Of a stretch of DNA of 12,880 bases, positions 1-6,651 are shown piece after piece. Made by a program: the position numbers and the translations under genes. The first letter of the stretch is position 1; every line of letters starts with the position of its first letter. This DNA is from Myxococcales bacterium (GTDB taxonomy: Bacteria; Myxococcota; Polyangia; Polyangiales; Polyangiaceae), in the NCBI GenBank assembly GCA_020430865.1, contig JAGQIY010001309.1:1-12880 (forward strand), read 5' to 3'. Under the pieces are notes generated by a model. The model was not told where the DNA came from. It did not search any database and saw only the letters and a program-made list of their open reading frames with translations.

Positions 1-900
1 CTGGCCATCCAGCTGCTCGGCCGTCAGCCTGAGCGTCAGCTGGCGCGCGACGTCGCTCTCGAGCAAGAGCTCGCCGGTTACTGGGCGCGATGTCTCGAGG
101 TCTGGCCCGAGCTCGAGCCTCACTCGGAGGCTTTCGCCGAGCACGTCAGCGCGCGCCTGCAGGCGGCGAGCGTGGGTCGCGAAGCGCTGAGCGGCATCGC
201 CTTCGCAGACCTTGGGCTGGCGTTCCTGGCGCTCCAGGGGGAGCCCCGGGCGCTCAGGGACCTGAGCCAGCGGGCCCAGCGCATCGCGGCTCGGGTCGTG
301 GCCCGCGGGGGTGGTCCAGATCTGGACGAGCTGATGTTCGGCCTCGAGGGCAAGCTCTTCGACCCGCTGGAGTCGAAGCTGGTCAGCTTCTCCGGCAGCG
401 GAGAACTCGATGGCTGGCTCAGTGTTCTCGTCACGCGCACGTGGTTGAACCTCAAGCGGGATCGTCGGGAGCTTCCTCGAGAAGCACTGGACGAGCAGGC
501 ACAGGCCGAGGCGAGTCTGCTCGGGGAAGGGGGGGCGAGGATCGATGTGCAGGATCCCGAGCTGGCCTATCTGAAGGAACTGTACAGAGATCAATTCCGC
601 GCGGCTTTCACTCGGGCTGCGGCCAGTCTGGAACCGGAACAGCGAAACGTGCTGCGCGCGTACTATGGCCGCGGCTCCAGCATCGACGTCATCGCCGCAG
701 GACGCGGCGTGCACCGCGCCACGGCGGCGCGGCGCGTGGGCCAGGCGCGCGAACGACTGCTCAGCGAGACGCGACGCCTGCTGGTTGCAGAACTGAAGCT
801 CTCGAAGAGCGATCTGGAGAGCGTGATGCGGCTGATCCAGAGCCAGCTCCACCTCACGCTCTCGCGGGTCTTCGCCGAACCTAGCGAACCCTCAGGATGA
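1..900 (+). CDS. Myxobacterial sigma-70-family factor (Sig-70_gmx1-like), 5' truncated
   Basis: The frame is open from the first base and ends in TGA at 898-900, giving 299 visible residues; the true start lies upstream, so about the first 20 residues are probably missing. The protein resembles the Myxococcales-specific sigma factor family known as TIGR03001 (Sig-70_gmx1), recalled from its layout and not searched. Seen in order: an N-terminal helical part (AFAEHVSARL, about residues 44-53), a region-2-like core (ESKLVSFSGSGELDGWLSVL, near 124-143, then RTWLNLKRD), the linker DPELAYLKELYR, and a region-4 helix-turn-helix (SSIDVIAAGRGVHRATAARR, about 226-245). The end, LIQSQLHLTLSRVF, is also typical. 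It should direct RNA polymerase to a subset of promoters. No anti-sigma gene is visible downstream; the next gene is convergent and overlaps it by 20 bases. GTG 172 would cut off part of the conserved N-terminal region, so it is not taken as the start. Confidence 0.85.
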   Translation: MAIQLLGRQPERQLARDVALEQELAGYWARCLEVWPELEPHSEAFAEHVSARLQAASVGREALSGIAFADLGLAFLALQGEPRALRDLSQRAQRIAARVVARGGGPDLDELMFGLEGKLFDPLESKLVSFSGSGELDGWLSVLVTRTWLNLKRDRRELPREALDEQAQAEASLLGEGGARIDVQDPELAYLKELYRDQFRAAFTRAAASLEPEQRNVLRAYYGRGSSIDVIAAGRGVHRATAARRVGQARERLLSETRRLLVAELKLSKSDLESVMRLIQSQLHLTLSRVFAEPSEPSG

Positions 901-1858
901 TCTTTCCGGAGTTGGCGTTTTGCTCCATGCGCTCGTGGGCCTTCTGCGCATCGGCGAGCGGAAAAATCTCATCGAGAACCGGTTTGAGTTTTCCTGTGGA
1001 AAAATGTGGGAGGTTCGTGCGGATGAACTCCTGAGTGATGCGGATCTTGTCCTCCAGGGTACGCGAACGCATCACCAGGCCGAGGATCTGGTGGCGCTTC
1101 ATCAACAGCAGCGCCAGGTTCACGTTGGCCATGGGGCCGCCGAGCACACCGATCACCACGCAGCGACCCGCGATCGCCAAGCACTGCGCGTGCTTCTCCC
1201 AGTAGCTGCCGCCGATGAAGTCGAGCACGAGGTTCACGCCCCCGGGAGAGAACTTCTTGGCTTCTTCCGCGAAGTCATGGGTCTTGTAGTTGACGCCAAG
1301 ATCCGCGCCGAGGCGCGTCACCAGCTCGAGCTTCTCCTCCGAGCCTGCGGTTCCGATCACCTTGCCGCCGCCCACGTGGGCCAGCTGCACCGCTGCCGAG
1401 CCAACGCCGCCCGCAGCCGCGTGCACGAGCACCGTCTGTCCAGGAACGAGGCCGCCGAGACCGAAGAGCGCCTCCTGCGCAGTGAGGAAGGCTTCAGGAA
1501 TGGCTGCGGCTTCCTCGAAGCTCATGCTCGCGGGGATCGGGATTGCCATATCCTCGTGGATCAGGGCGTTCTCGGCGTAGCCACCGCCTGGTAGCAGCGC
1601 CATCACGCGGTCGCCTTCTTTCAGCTTGGTCACGCCGTCTCCGAGCGCTTCGACGACACCGGAGCACTCGAGGCCCAGGACGTCGCTCTCGCCCTTGGGT
1701 GGGGGGTACATCCCGCGACGCTGGAGCAGGTCGGCGCGATTGAGCGCCGTTGCGTGCACTGCCAGGCGCACTTGCCTCTCGCCGGGGGTCGGCGTCTCGA
1801 CCTCTCGTAGCTCGAGGTTCTCGGGGCCACCAAACTCACGGATCACGATCGCTTGCAT
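881..1858 (-). CDS. NAD(P)H:quinone oxidoreductase, PIG3-type (zinc-independent MDR superfamily)
   Basis: This 325-residue protein has the usual length for quinone oxidoreductases of the zeta-crystallin/PIG3 branch, which reduce quinones with NADPH by one- or two-electron transfer in the cytoplasm. Seen: a GroES-like N-terminal half with ALNRADLLQRRGMYPPP (about 38-54) and LGLECSGVVEALG (61-73), GGGYAE (91-96), and a Rossmann dinucleotide-binding loop HAAAGGVGSAAVQLA (146-160). The zinc-ligand pattern of true alcohol dehydrogenases is absent. The frame stays open upstream to 2065, but the ATG at 1856-1858 is chosen because MQAIVIREFGGPE is the usual start of the family. No ribosome-binding site precedes it; a TATACC element lies 7 bases upstream. 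It follows the ROK gene by 91 bases on the same strand and converges on the sigma factor gene with a 20-base overlap. Confidence 0.88.
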   Translation of the reverse strand: MQAIVIREFGGPENLELREVETPTPGERQVRLAVHATALNRADLLQRRGMYPPPKGESDVLGLECSGVVEALGDGVTKLKEGDRVMALLPGGGYAENALIHEDMAIPIPASMSFEEAAAIPEAFLTAQEALFGLGGLVPGQTVLVHAAAGGVGSAAVQLAHVGGGKVIGTAGSEEKLELVTRLGADLGVNYKTHDFAEEAKKFSPGGVNLVLDFIGGSYWEKHAQCLAIAGRCVVIGVLGGPMANVNLALLLMKRHQILGLVMRSRTLEDKIRITQEFIRTNLPHFSTGKLKPVLDEIFPLADAQKAHERMEQNANSGKIILRVR

Positions 1859-1864
1859 CGTCGC

Positions 1865-1870
1865 GGTATA
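1865..1870 (-). promoter_or_regulatory. Possible -10 element (TATACC) just before the oxidoreductase start
   Basis: Read on the minus strand, TATACC matches 4 of 6 positions of TATAAT but lacks the final T. It ends about 6 bases before the ATG at 1858, which would place transcription start at or next to the start codon. No Shine-Dalgarno sequence lies between them, consistent with a leaderless or nearly leaderless message. No good -35 is visible. Confidence 0.25.
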
Positions 1871-1949
1871 ACGGCGCAGCCTCGCGCTCGCCAGTCCCGC
1901 ACCGGTCGGTCGCGCCAGGCGACGTTCGCGGGCGCCGAGGAAGGCCCAG

Positions 1950-2834
1950 CTAGAGCTGCGCGAGGTGGGCAGCGCCGACCAGGCCCGCGGCGTCCCCGAG
2001 CTTCGACTGCAAGAGCGGCACGCTGACGAGCGGTTCGGCGTAGGCGCGCTCACGCATCGCCACACGGATGTTCGGCTCCACCAGGTCGAACGAACGCGAG
2101 ATACCGCCAGTGAAGATGATGGCGTCCAGGTCGAGCACGACCTGGATGCCGTTCAGCGCTTCGCCCAGCGCGCGGCCCATCAGCTCGAAGGCCTTCAGCC
2201 CTGGCGTTTCCCCGCGGCGTGCGCTCTCGGCGATGTGTAGCACCTCGCTGCCCTCCCCCCCGAGCTCGTGAAACCTTGCGAGCAGGGCATGAGTCCCCGC
2301 GAAGGCTTCGAGGGTGCCCGGGAGTCCAGCGCCGTCACGAGGTGCGCTCGGCGAGCGGTCGATCTGCAGGTGCCCGATCTCTCCGGCGAAGCCATGGCTT
2401 CCACGGCGCAGCTTGCCATCCAGCACCAGGCCACCCCCGACGCCGGTGCCCAGCGTCACCATCAAGAAGCTCGGATACTCCTGACCCCAGCCGTGGAGCG
2501 CCTCACCAAGCGCGGCCACGGTGGCGTCGTTCTCCACGATCACGGGGCAACCGACCCGACGTTCGAGCTCGCGCTGAATGTTCACGCCCGCGAAGCCGGG
2601 CACGTTGGGGAGCTGCCAGCACGAACCGGTGCCATCGACCTCACCTGGGATCGCGAAGCCGACGCGGGTGGGGACCTCACCGAGCGCAGCCACTGCGCGT
2701 GCGACGGCGTCGAGCACCTCACTCGGACTGGCGCCCGCGTTGGTGTCCACGGCCTCGCTGCGCAGGATGCGCCGACCGTCGACGATGCCCGCCTTGATGC
2801 GCGTTCCTCCCATGTCCACACCGATGTTGCTCAT
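1950..2834 (-). CDS. ROK-family sugar kinase-like protein lacking the zinc-cysteine motif
   Basis: This 294-residue protein has the ROK (repressor, ORF, kinase) fold, a family of cytoplasmic ATP-dependent glucokinases, fructokinases and amino-sugar kinases. There is no N-terminal helix-turn-helix, so it is of kinase rather than repressor type. Seen: the phosphate-1 motif DMGGTRIKAG (7-16), ENDAT with the likely catalytic Asp103, the phosphate-2 loop TLGTGVGGGLV (127-137), GEIGH (151-155, the His being the usual zinc ligand), and FTGGIS (241-246) in the adenosine region. The CxCGxxGCxE zinc motif that normally follows GEIGH is missing: residues 161-176 contain no cysteine. The substrate cannot be named, though glucose is the commonest. 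ATG 2834 is preferred over an in-frame start at 2867 because MSNIGVDMGG matches family N-termini. It diverges from the CHAD gene across 97 bases. Confidence 0.85.
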   Translation of the reverse strand: MSNIGVDMGGTRIKAGIVDGRRILRSEAVDTNAGASPSEVLDAVARAVAALGEVPTRVGFAIPGEVDGTGSCWQLPNVPGFAGVNIQRELERRVGCPVIVENDATVAALGEALHGWGQEYPSFLMVTLGTGVGGGLVLDGKLRRGSHGFAGEIGHLQIDRSPSAPRDGAGLPGTLEAFAGTHALLARFHELGGEGSEVLHIAESARRGETPGLKAFELMGRALGEALNGIQVVLDLDAIIFTGGISRSFDLVEPNIRVAMRERAYAEPLVSVPLLQSKLGDAAGLVGAAHLAQL

Positions 2835-2931
2835 TTGTAGTACCGTCTTCGACGTATCGTCACACAACCAAGCGGAACGAGCTTTGCCTTCTGATATTCG
2901 ACAAGAGTCAGCTGTTCAACCGCGTGCGCGG

Positions 2932-3921
2932 ATGGACCATGAATCCGATGCACCAGAGCCATCGACGAGAGCCGAACTCTTGAAGCAAGCCCCTGAGGAC
3001 GCCGTGCTGATCGCTCCCGAGAATCGCGAATACGAGCGACACCTGCGCACCTACGTCGCGCGGCACGCGGGCGCGCTGTTCAACAACTGGGACTTCGAGG
3101 CGCGCAAGGACCCTGTGGAGGCGGTTCACGATCTGCGGGTCGCTTCGCGGCGCCTGCGCGCGCTGCTCGAGGTGCTTGGATACCTGGTACCGGATCAAGC
3201 CAGCAAGCGGCAAGCGCTACGCAAGGTGACCCGGGGCGCGGGAGCGCTACGGGAGTGGGACGTCAACTCGGAGTACCTGGCGGAGGCGATCGGCCACTCG
3301 ACCTCTCACCTCGAGGCGGCGGCCCTCGAGTACGTGGCCGTCCGTGTCGATGAAGAGCGAGCCAGCGAGCGCAAGCTGACCAAGAAGCGCCTGAAGCGGC
3401 TCTCTCCGGAGCGTATCCAGAAGGGGCTGTACGAGCTGGTCGAGGATCTGGTGCGCGCGGTTCTGGTCGCGCCGCTGGACGAGCTCGGGCGCGCCGCGCT
3501 CGAGCCCCGCGTCGACACGTTGCTCGCCTCCTTGCCCGATCCGACGGCCGAGGGGGGCGGTGAACAGCTGCATCAGGTGCGTATCCACATCAAGCGCCTG
3601 CGCTACGCCGTGGAGCTGCTGGCGCCGCTGCTCGGCGCTGGATACTCCGACATCCATCGTCAGCTGAAGGACCTGCAGCAAGATCTCGGGCGCCATCACG
3701 ACCTGTACGTGCTGCAGGGGGTGGTGCTCGCCCAGCGCGATCTGCTGAACACGCAGGGGCGCAAGCATCTGGTGATGGGCCTCGCAGGGCCGCTACATCG
3801 CCTGGCAGCCGAGCAGCGTGAGCTGGCTCAGGCATTTCTGCGCGGAAGCGCTGGTTTCAGGCCCGATGAGTTCCGTCGGCTGGTGCTCGACTCGCTCAGA
3901 GGCCCAGCTGCTTTGCGATGA
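2932..3921 (+). CDS. CHAD-domain protein
   Basis: This 329-residue protein is dominated by a CHAD domain (conserved histidine alpha-helical domain), a helical bundle with basic grooves that binds polyphosphate and often occurs with CYTH or polyphosphate enzymes. Seen: two copies of the basic-histidine signature, EAVHDLRVASRRLRALLE (about 63-80) and LHQVRIHIKRLRYAVELL (213-230), then LQQDLGRHHDLYVLQ (248-262) in the second half. An acidic, possibly disordered N-terminus (1-30) precedes the domain. No CYTH domain is fused to it and no polyphosphate kinase gene is in the window, so its partner is unknown. The open frame extends upstream to 2578 across the ROK gene; ATG 2932 is the first start outside that gene and sits just before the domain, but has no clear ribosome-binding site. 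The last 26 bases overlap the convergent acyl-CoA dehydrogenase gene. Confidence 0.87.
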   Translation: MDHESDAPEPSTRAELLKQAPEDAVLIAPENREYERHLRTYVARHAGALFNNWDFEARKDPVEAVHDLRVASRRLRALLEVLGYLVPDQASKRQALRKVTRGAGALREWDVNSEYLAEAIGHSTSHLEAAALEYVAVRVDEERASERKLTKKRLKRLSPERIQKGLYELVEDLVRAVLVAPLDELGRAALEPRVDTLLASLPDPTAEGGGEQLHQVRIHIKRLRYAVELLAPLLGAGYSDIHRQLKDLQQDLGRHHDLYVLQGVVLAQRDLLNTQGRKHLVMGLAGPLHRLAAEQRELAQAFLRGSAGFRPDEFRRLVLDSLRGPAALR

Positions 3922-5026
3922 TCTCGTTCATGATCTCGGTCGTGCCACCGCCGATGGGCAGGATGCGCGCGTCCCGCGCCAAGCGCTCGACTCGGGTCTC
4001 CCGCATGTAGCCCATGCCGCCGAAGATCTGCACGGCCTCGTAGCAGACCTCCTGAGCGACCTGGCTCGAGAAGTTCTTCGCCATGCTGACCTCGCCCACC
4101 AAGTATTCCCCCGCGGCAACGCGCTTCGCCACGTCCCAGTCGAAGGTCTTCGCGGCTTGAACCTGGGTCGCCATGTGCGCCAGCTTGTGGCGCGTCACCT
4201 GGAAGCCGACCAGCGGCTTGCCGAAGGCTTGTCGCTCCTTGGCGTAGGCGATGGCGTCCTTCAGTGCGATCTCGGCCGTGGCATGCCCATAGAAGGCCAG
4301 GGACAGGCGCTCGTTCTGGAAATTCTGCATGATGGCAAGGAAGCCGGAGCCCTCGTCGCCGATGCGATTCGCGGCGGGGACTCGTACCTCGTCGAAGGCT
4401 AGCTCCGCGGTGTCGCTCGCCCACCAGCCGGTCTTGTTCAGCGCCCGGCTCACGCTGAAGCCCGGCATACCCCGTTCGACGACGAAGAACGTGAGCCCGC
4501 CGTGGGGGTCAGGACCCGTCCGGGCGAGCACCGTCACCAGATCAGCGCGCACGCCACTGGTGATGAAGAGCTTGGAGCCGCTGATCAGGTAGTCATCGCC
4601 GTCCCTCACCGCCTTGGTGCGGATGCCTGCGACGTCACTTCCGGTGCCTGGCTCCGTGATGCCGAGGGCCGCGATCTTCTCCCCGCGCAAGACGGGCGGC
4701 AAGAAGCGCTGCTTCTGTTCTGCGCTCCCCAGGTTGAAGATCGGGGGGAGGGCGATACCCAGGGAGCCGATGCTCGCCAGCAAGCCACTCGAGCCGCCCT
4801 CGAGCAGGGTCTCCACGCTGATCAAGCTGTGCAGCAGGTCACCACCACCGCCTCCGTATTCCTCGGGGAAACTTACCCCCAGGATCCCGGCCTCGGCGGC
4901 CTCTCTGTACAGTTCGCGCGGAAACGAGCCCGCCTCTTCCCACTCCACGACGTGGGGGGCGATGCGTTCTCGGGCGAAGCGCAGACAGGTCTCTGCGAAG
5001 AGCTTGTGGGATTCGTCCAGAGCCAT
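3896..5026 (-). CDS. Acyl-CoA dehydrogenase, long-chain/isovaleryl subgroup
   Basis: This 376-residue flavoprotein has the full acyl-CoA dehydrogenase fold and should catalyse FAD-dependent alpha,beta-dehydrogenation of an acyl-CoA, passing electrons to ETF. Seen: an N-terminal helical domain (1-115), the FAD/substrate motif ITEPGTGSD (123-131), FITSG (154-158), the beta domain (120-225), KERQAFGKPL (263-272), and the C-terminal GGMGYMRE (336-343) and GGGTTEIM (359-366). The usual medium- and short-chain catalytic Glu in the C-terminal GT motif is Gly here. Glu239 in NERLSLA sits where long-chain and isovaleryl-CoA dehydrogenases carry theirs, so the enzyme is probably active and of that subgroup. 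Whether the substrate is long-chain or branched cannot be told. ATG 5026 is preferred over a TTG two codons upstream. No beta-oxidation partners are adjacent. Confidence 0.9.
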   Translation of the reverse strand: MALDESHKLFAETCLRFARERIAPHVVEWEEAGSFPRELYREAAEAGILGVSFPEEYGGGGGDLLHSLISVETLLEGGSSGLLASIGSLGIALPPIFNLGSAEQKQRFLPPVLRGEKIAALGITEPGTGSDVAGIRTKAVRDGDDYLISGSKLFITSGVRADLVTVLARTGPDPHGGLTFFVVERGMPGFSVSRALNKTGWWASDTAELAFDEVRVPAANRIGDEGSGFLAIMQNFQNERLSLAFYGHATAEIALKDAIAYAKERQAFGKPLVGFQVTRHKLAHMATQVQAAKTFDWDVAKRVAAGEYLVGEVSMAKNFSSQVAQEVCYEAVQIFGGMGYMRETRVERLARDARILPIGGGTTEIMNEIIAKQLGL

Positions 5027-5059
5027 CCACAAGGGTCTAGCAGGTCGCCAGGCACCGTG

Positions 5060-5076
5060 GAATCGGCCCCCGATTC
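5060..5076. other. Small perfect hairpin upstream of the acyl-CoA dehydrogenase gene
   Basis: GAATCGG and CCGATTC form a 7-base-pair stem around a CCC loop, 34 bases before the dehydrogenase start in the 206-base gap that separates it from the lipoprotein gene. There is no T-run on either side, so an intrinsic terminator is unlikely. It could be a regulator site or chance in GC-rich DNA. I see no gene or tRNA in the rest of the gap. Confidence 0.3.
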
Positions 5077-5232
5077 TCCGTGCAAGTGCCGCTGGTTCCG
5101 CGTTCCACGGGTCTCACTCGGTCACGCCGAGGTTCGACGGACGAAGCTCCGAGGTCGCTCTCCGTCAGCACACCCTCGGGGGCGCGCGCTCGGGCTCGAG
5201 TCACAGGACTCGCGGCGGGCCTGGCAGCTGAC

Positions 5233-5634
5233 TCAGTGGCACTTCGAGTAGTTGACGTTCGCCACCACGGTCATTCCGCTCCCGGTGCAGTTCGCGGAGA
5301 CGGTGCCTTCGACGTTGGCGACGTCGTTGATCTTGGTGTTCGTCGTGTTCACCGTGAGCGAACCGCAGTCCTCGCCCACGAAGGTCCCGATGCCCTGGCC
5401 TTTGGTGAAGTGGTAGAGGCGGAAACCTCCCTGGGGCTTGCCGACGAAACGCACCTGGTTGCCGCCCCCGTCCAGGAACGCGACGCCCGAGAACGGCGGC
5501 GTGTTGGCCCCACCGGAACGACACTGACTGATCTCGAAGGGCGCGCCGTTCACGGTGATGTTGCCCGAGGTCTCGCTCTTGCACGCCAGTAGTGCCGCCC
5601 CCAGAACGCAAACGCTGGCTACGATTGTGCGCAT
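5233..5634 (-). CDS. Small cysteine-containing lipoprotein, unknown function
   Basis: This 133-residue protein was not recognised. Residues 1-17 form a signal peptide (Arg2, hydrophobic core, ALLAC), and Cys18 is the likely lipidation site, followed by Lys19. The mature part holds four more cysteines (38, 90, 116, 132), enough for two disulfides, which fits an oxidising periplasmic or surface location. It is rich in Gly, Asn, Thr and Val with alternating hydrophobic residues, suggesting a small beta-sheet domain. Cys132 is the second-last residue. The ATG at 5632-5634 has no ribosome-binding site, but GATAAT lies 8 bases upstream, so it may have its own promoter, separate from the EamA gene whose stop is 75 bases upstream. 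It resembles the many small orphan lipoproteins of myxobacteria; no function is proposed. Confidence 0.75.
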   Translation of the reverse strand: MRTIVASVCVLGAALLACKSETSGNITVNGAPFEISQCRSGGANTPPFSGVAFLDGGGNQVRFVGKPQGGFRLYHFTKGQGIGTFVGEDCGSLTVNTTNTKINDVANVEGTVSANCTGSGMTVVANVNYSKCH

Positions 5635-5642
5635 GGTAGACG

Positions 5643-5648
5643 ATTATC
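5643..5648 (-). promoter_or_regulatory. Likely -10 element (GATAAT) of the 5233-5634 lipoprotein gene
   Basis: Read on the minus strand, GATAAT matches 5 of 6 positions of the sigma-70 -10 consensus, in a region otherwise poor in A and T. Eight bases separate it from the ATG, so transcription would begin at or very near the start codon. The -35 region shows no TTGACA match. The absence of any Shine-Dalgarno sequence supports a leaderless message. Confidence 0.4.
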
Positions 5649-5709
5649 ACGAGCCTCAGGTTGCTGGAAGCGCCGTGTCGCCTGCGGAGGACGCTTGCTT
5701 TTCCGCGCG

Positions 5710-6651
5710 TCAGTAGTCCGCGGCTCGACCGGCTGCGTCGACGGGGCGCCGGCGACCGAGCCACGCGCGCGCCGCACTCGAGCCGAGCACGAGCAAGCCC
5801 CCACAGATCGACCACGCCCCGGGGACTTCACCCTGTAGCCAGAACGCCCAGAGCGGGCTCAGACTCGGCTCGAGCAGGATGAGCAGCGAAGCTTCGAGCG
5901 CGGGCACGTGGCGGAAGCCCAGGGTAAGGCAGACGTACGCCAGGCCAATCTGCACGCCTCCCAGGTACACGACCGCGAGCCAGTCGACGACGTGCGTTTC
6001 CGCGAGGCTCGTGGATGTCGGCGCGAGCAAGGCCCAGGGCAAGCACACCAGGCCGGCGATCAAGTTCCCCGAAACCACGGCCGTCAGCCCTTCGACGCGT
6101 CGGCTCGCCAGGCTGCGGAGGCCCACCAGGGTACCAGCCCAGCACACCCCGCTCAGCGTGGCGAGGAGGTTTCCTGCCGCTGGCTCGGGCGCGCTCGCCT
6201 GGGGCTTCTGCTCTAGGAAGAACAGCCCCAGGCCGAGCGCGATCGTCGCGATGAACGCCAGATCGCTGCGGCGGACGCGTTCCTTGAGGATCAGCGGGGA
6301 AGCAACCAGCACGTAGAGCGGAGCGGTCGACTGGAGGAAGATCGAGTTGGCGGCGGTCGTGAGCTTGTTCGCCAGAACGAACAGCACCATGCAGGTGGCG
6401 TAGACGCTGCCTACCAGCAGACTCGCGGGGCGGTACCCACGGCGCGCGTGCGGGAGCAAGGCGAACAGGACGACGGCGGCGACCAGGGAACGGAAGCTCG
6501 CCACCTGGAGTCCGGAGAGCCCAGTGACCTTGATCGCAGCGCCGCCCGTGGAGAAGAGGATCGCGGCGGCGAGGATACAGAGTCGCGCGAGTCCAGGTCC
6601 GACGCGTCCAGCGTCGGCTTCCGCGCGCGGGCTCGAATCCGATGACGTCAG
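5710..6651 (-). CDS. EamA/DMT-superfamily transporter, probable CTG start
   Basis: This is an inner-membrane transporter of the drug/metabolite (EamA) type, with two EamA repeats and about ten predicted helices; substrates in this family range from amino acids to metabolites and cannot be inferred. The first ATG/GTG/TTG in frame is GTG 6504, but a 264-residue protein from there would lack helix 1. The frame stays open upstream and encodes ARLCILAAAILFSTGGAAIK, the typical first EamA helix, so translation must begin earlier. The only plausible codon is CTG at 6649-6651, preceded by GAGG at 6658-6661 with a 6-base spacer. That gives 313 residues, a normal family length. The CTG overlaps the stop of the His-rich gene as CTGA, implying coupling. 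Other landmarks are NSIFLQSTAPLYVL and LLILLEPSLSPLWAF near the ends of the two halves. A frameshift in the sequence is the alternative explanation. Confidence 0.85.
   Translation of the reverse strand: MTSSDSSPRAEADAGRVGPGLARLCILAAAILFSTGGAAIKVTGLSGLQVASFRSLVAAVVLFALLPHARRGYRPASLLVGSVYATCMVLFVLANKLTTAANSIFLQSTAPLYVLVASPLILKERVRRSDLAFIATIALGLGLFFLEQKPQASAPEPAAGNLLATLSGVCWAGTLVGLRSLASRRVEGLTAVVSGNLIAGLVCLPWALLAPTSTSLAETHVVDWLAVVYLGGVQIGLAYVCLTLGFRHVPALEASLLILLEPSLSPLWAFWLQGEVPGAWSICGGLLVLGSSAARAWLGRRRPVDAAGRAADY

Noticed and set aside
90..884. 264-codon open frame inside the sigma factor gene
   Set aside because: Arg/Gly/Ala-rich translation with no domain; it is a shadow frame of high-GC coding DNA.
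2578..2931. Upstream extension of the CHAD frame
   Set aside because: It lies antisense to the ROK gene, and its translation does not resemble any N-terminal domain.
5033..5232. Possible tRNA or small RNA in the gap before the acyl-CoA dehydrogenase gene
   Set aside because: A 7-base-pair hairpin and a CTCGG/CCGAG stem are present, but no cloverleaf or conserved T-arm can be formed.
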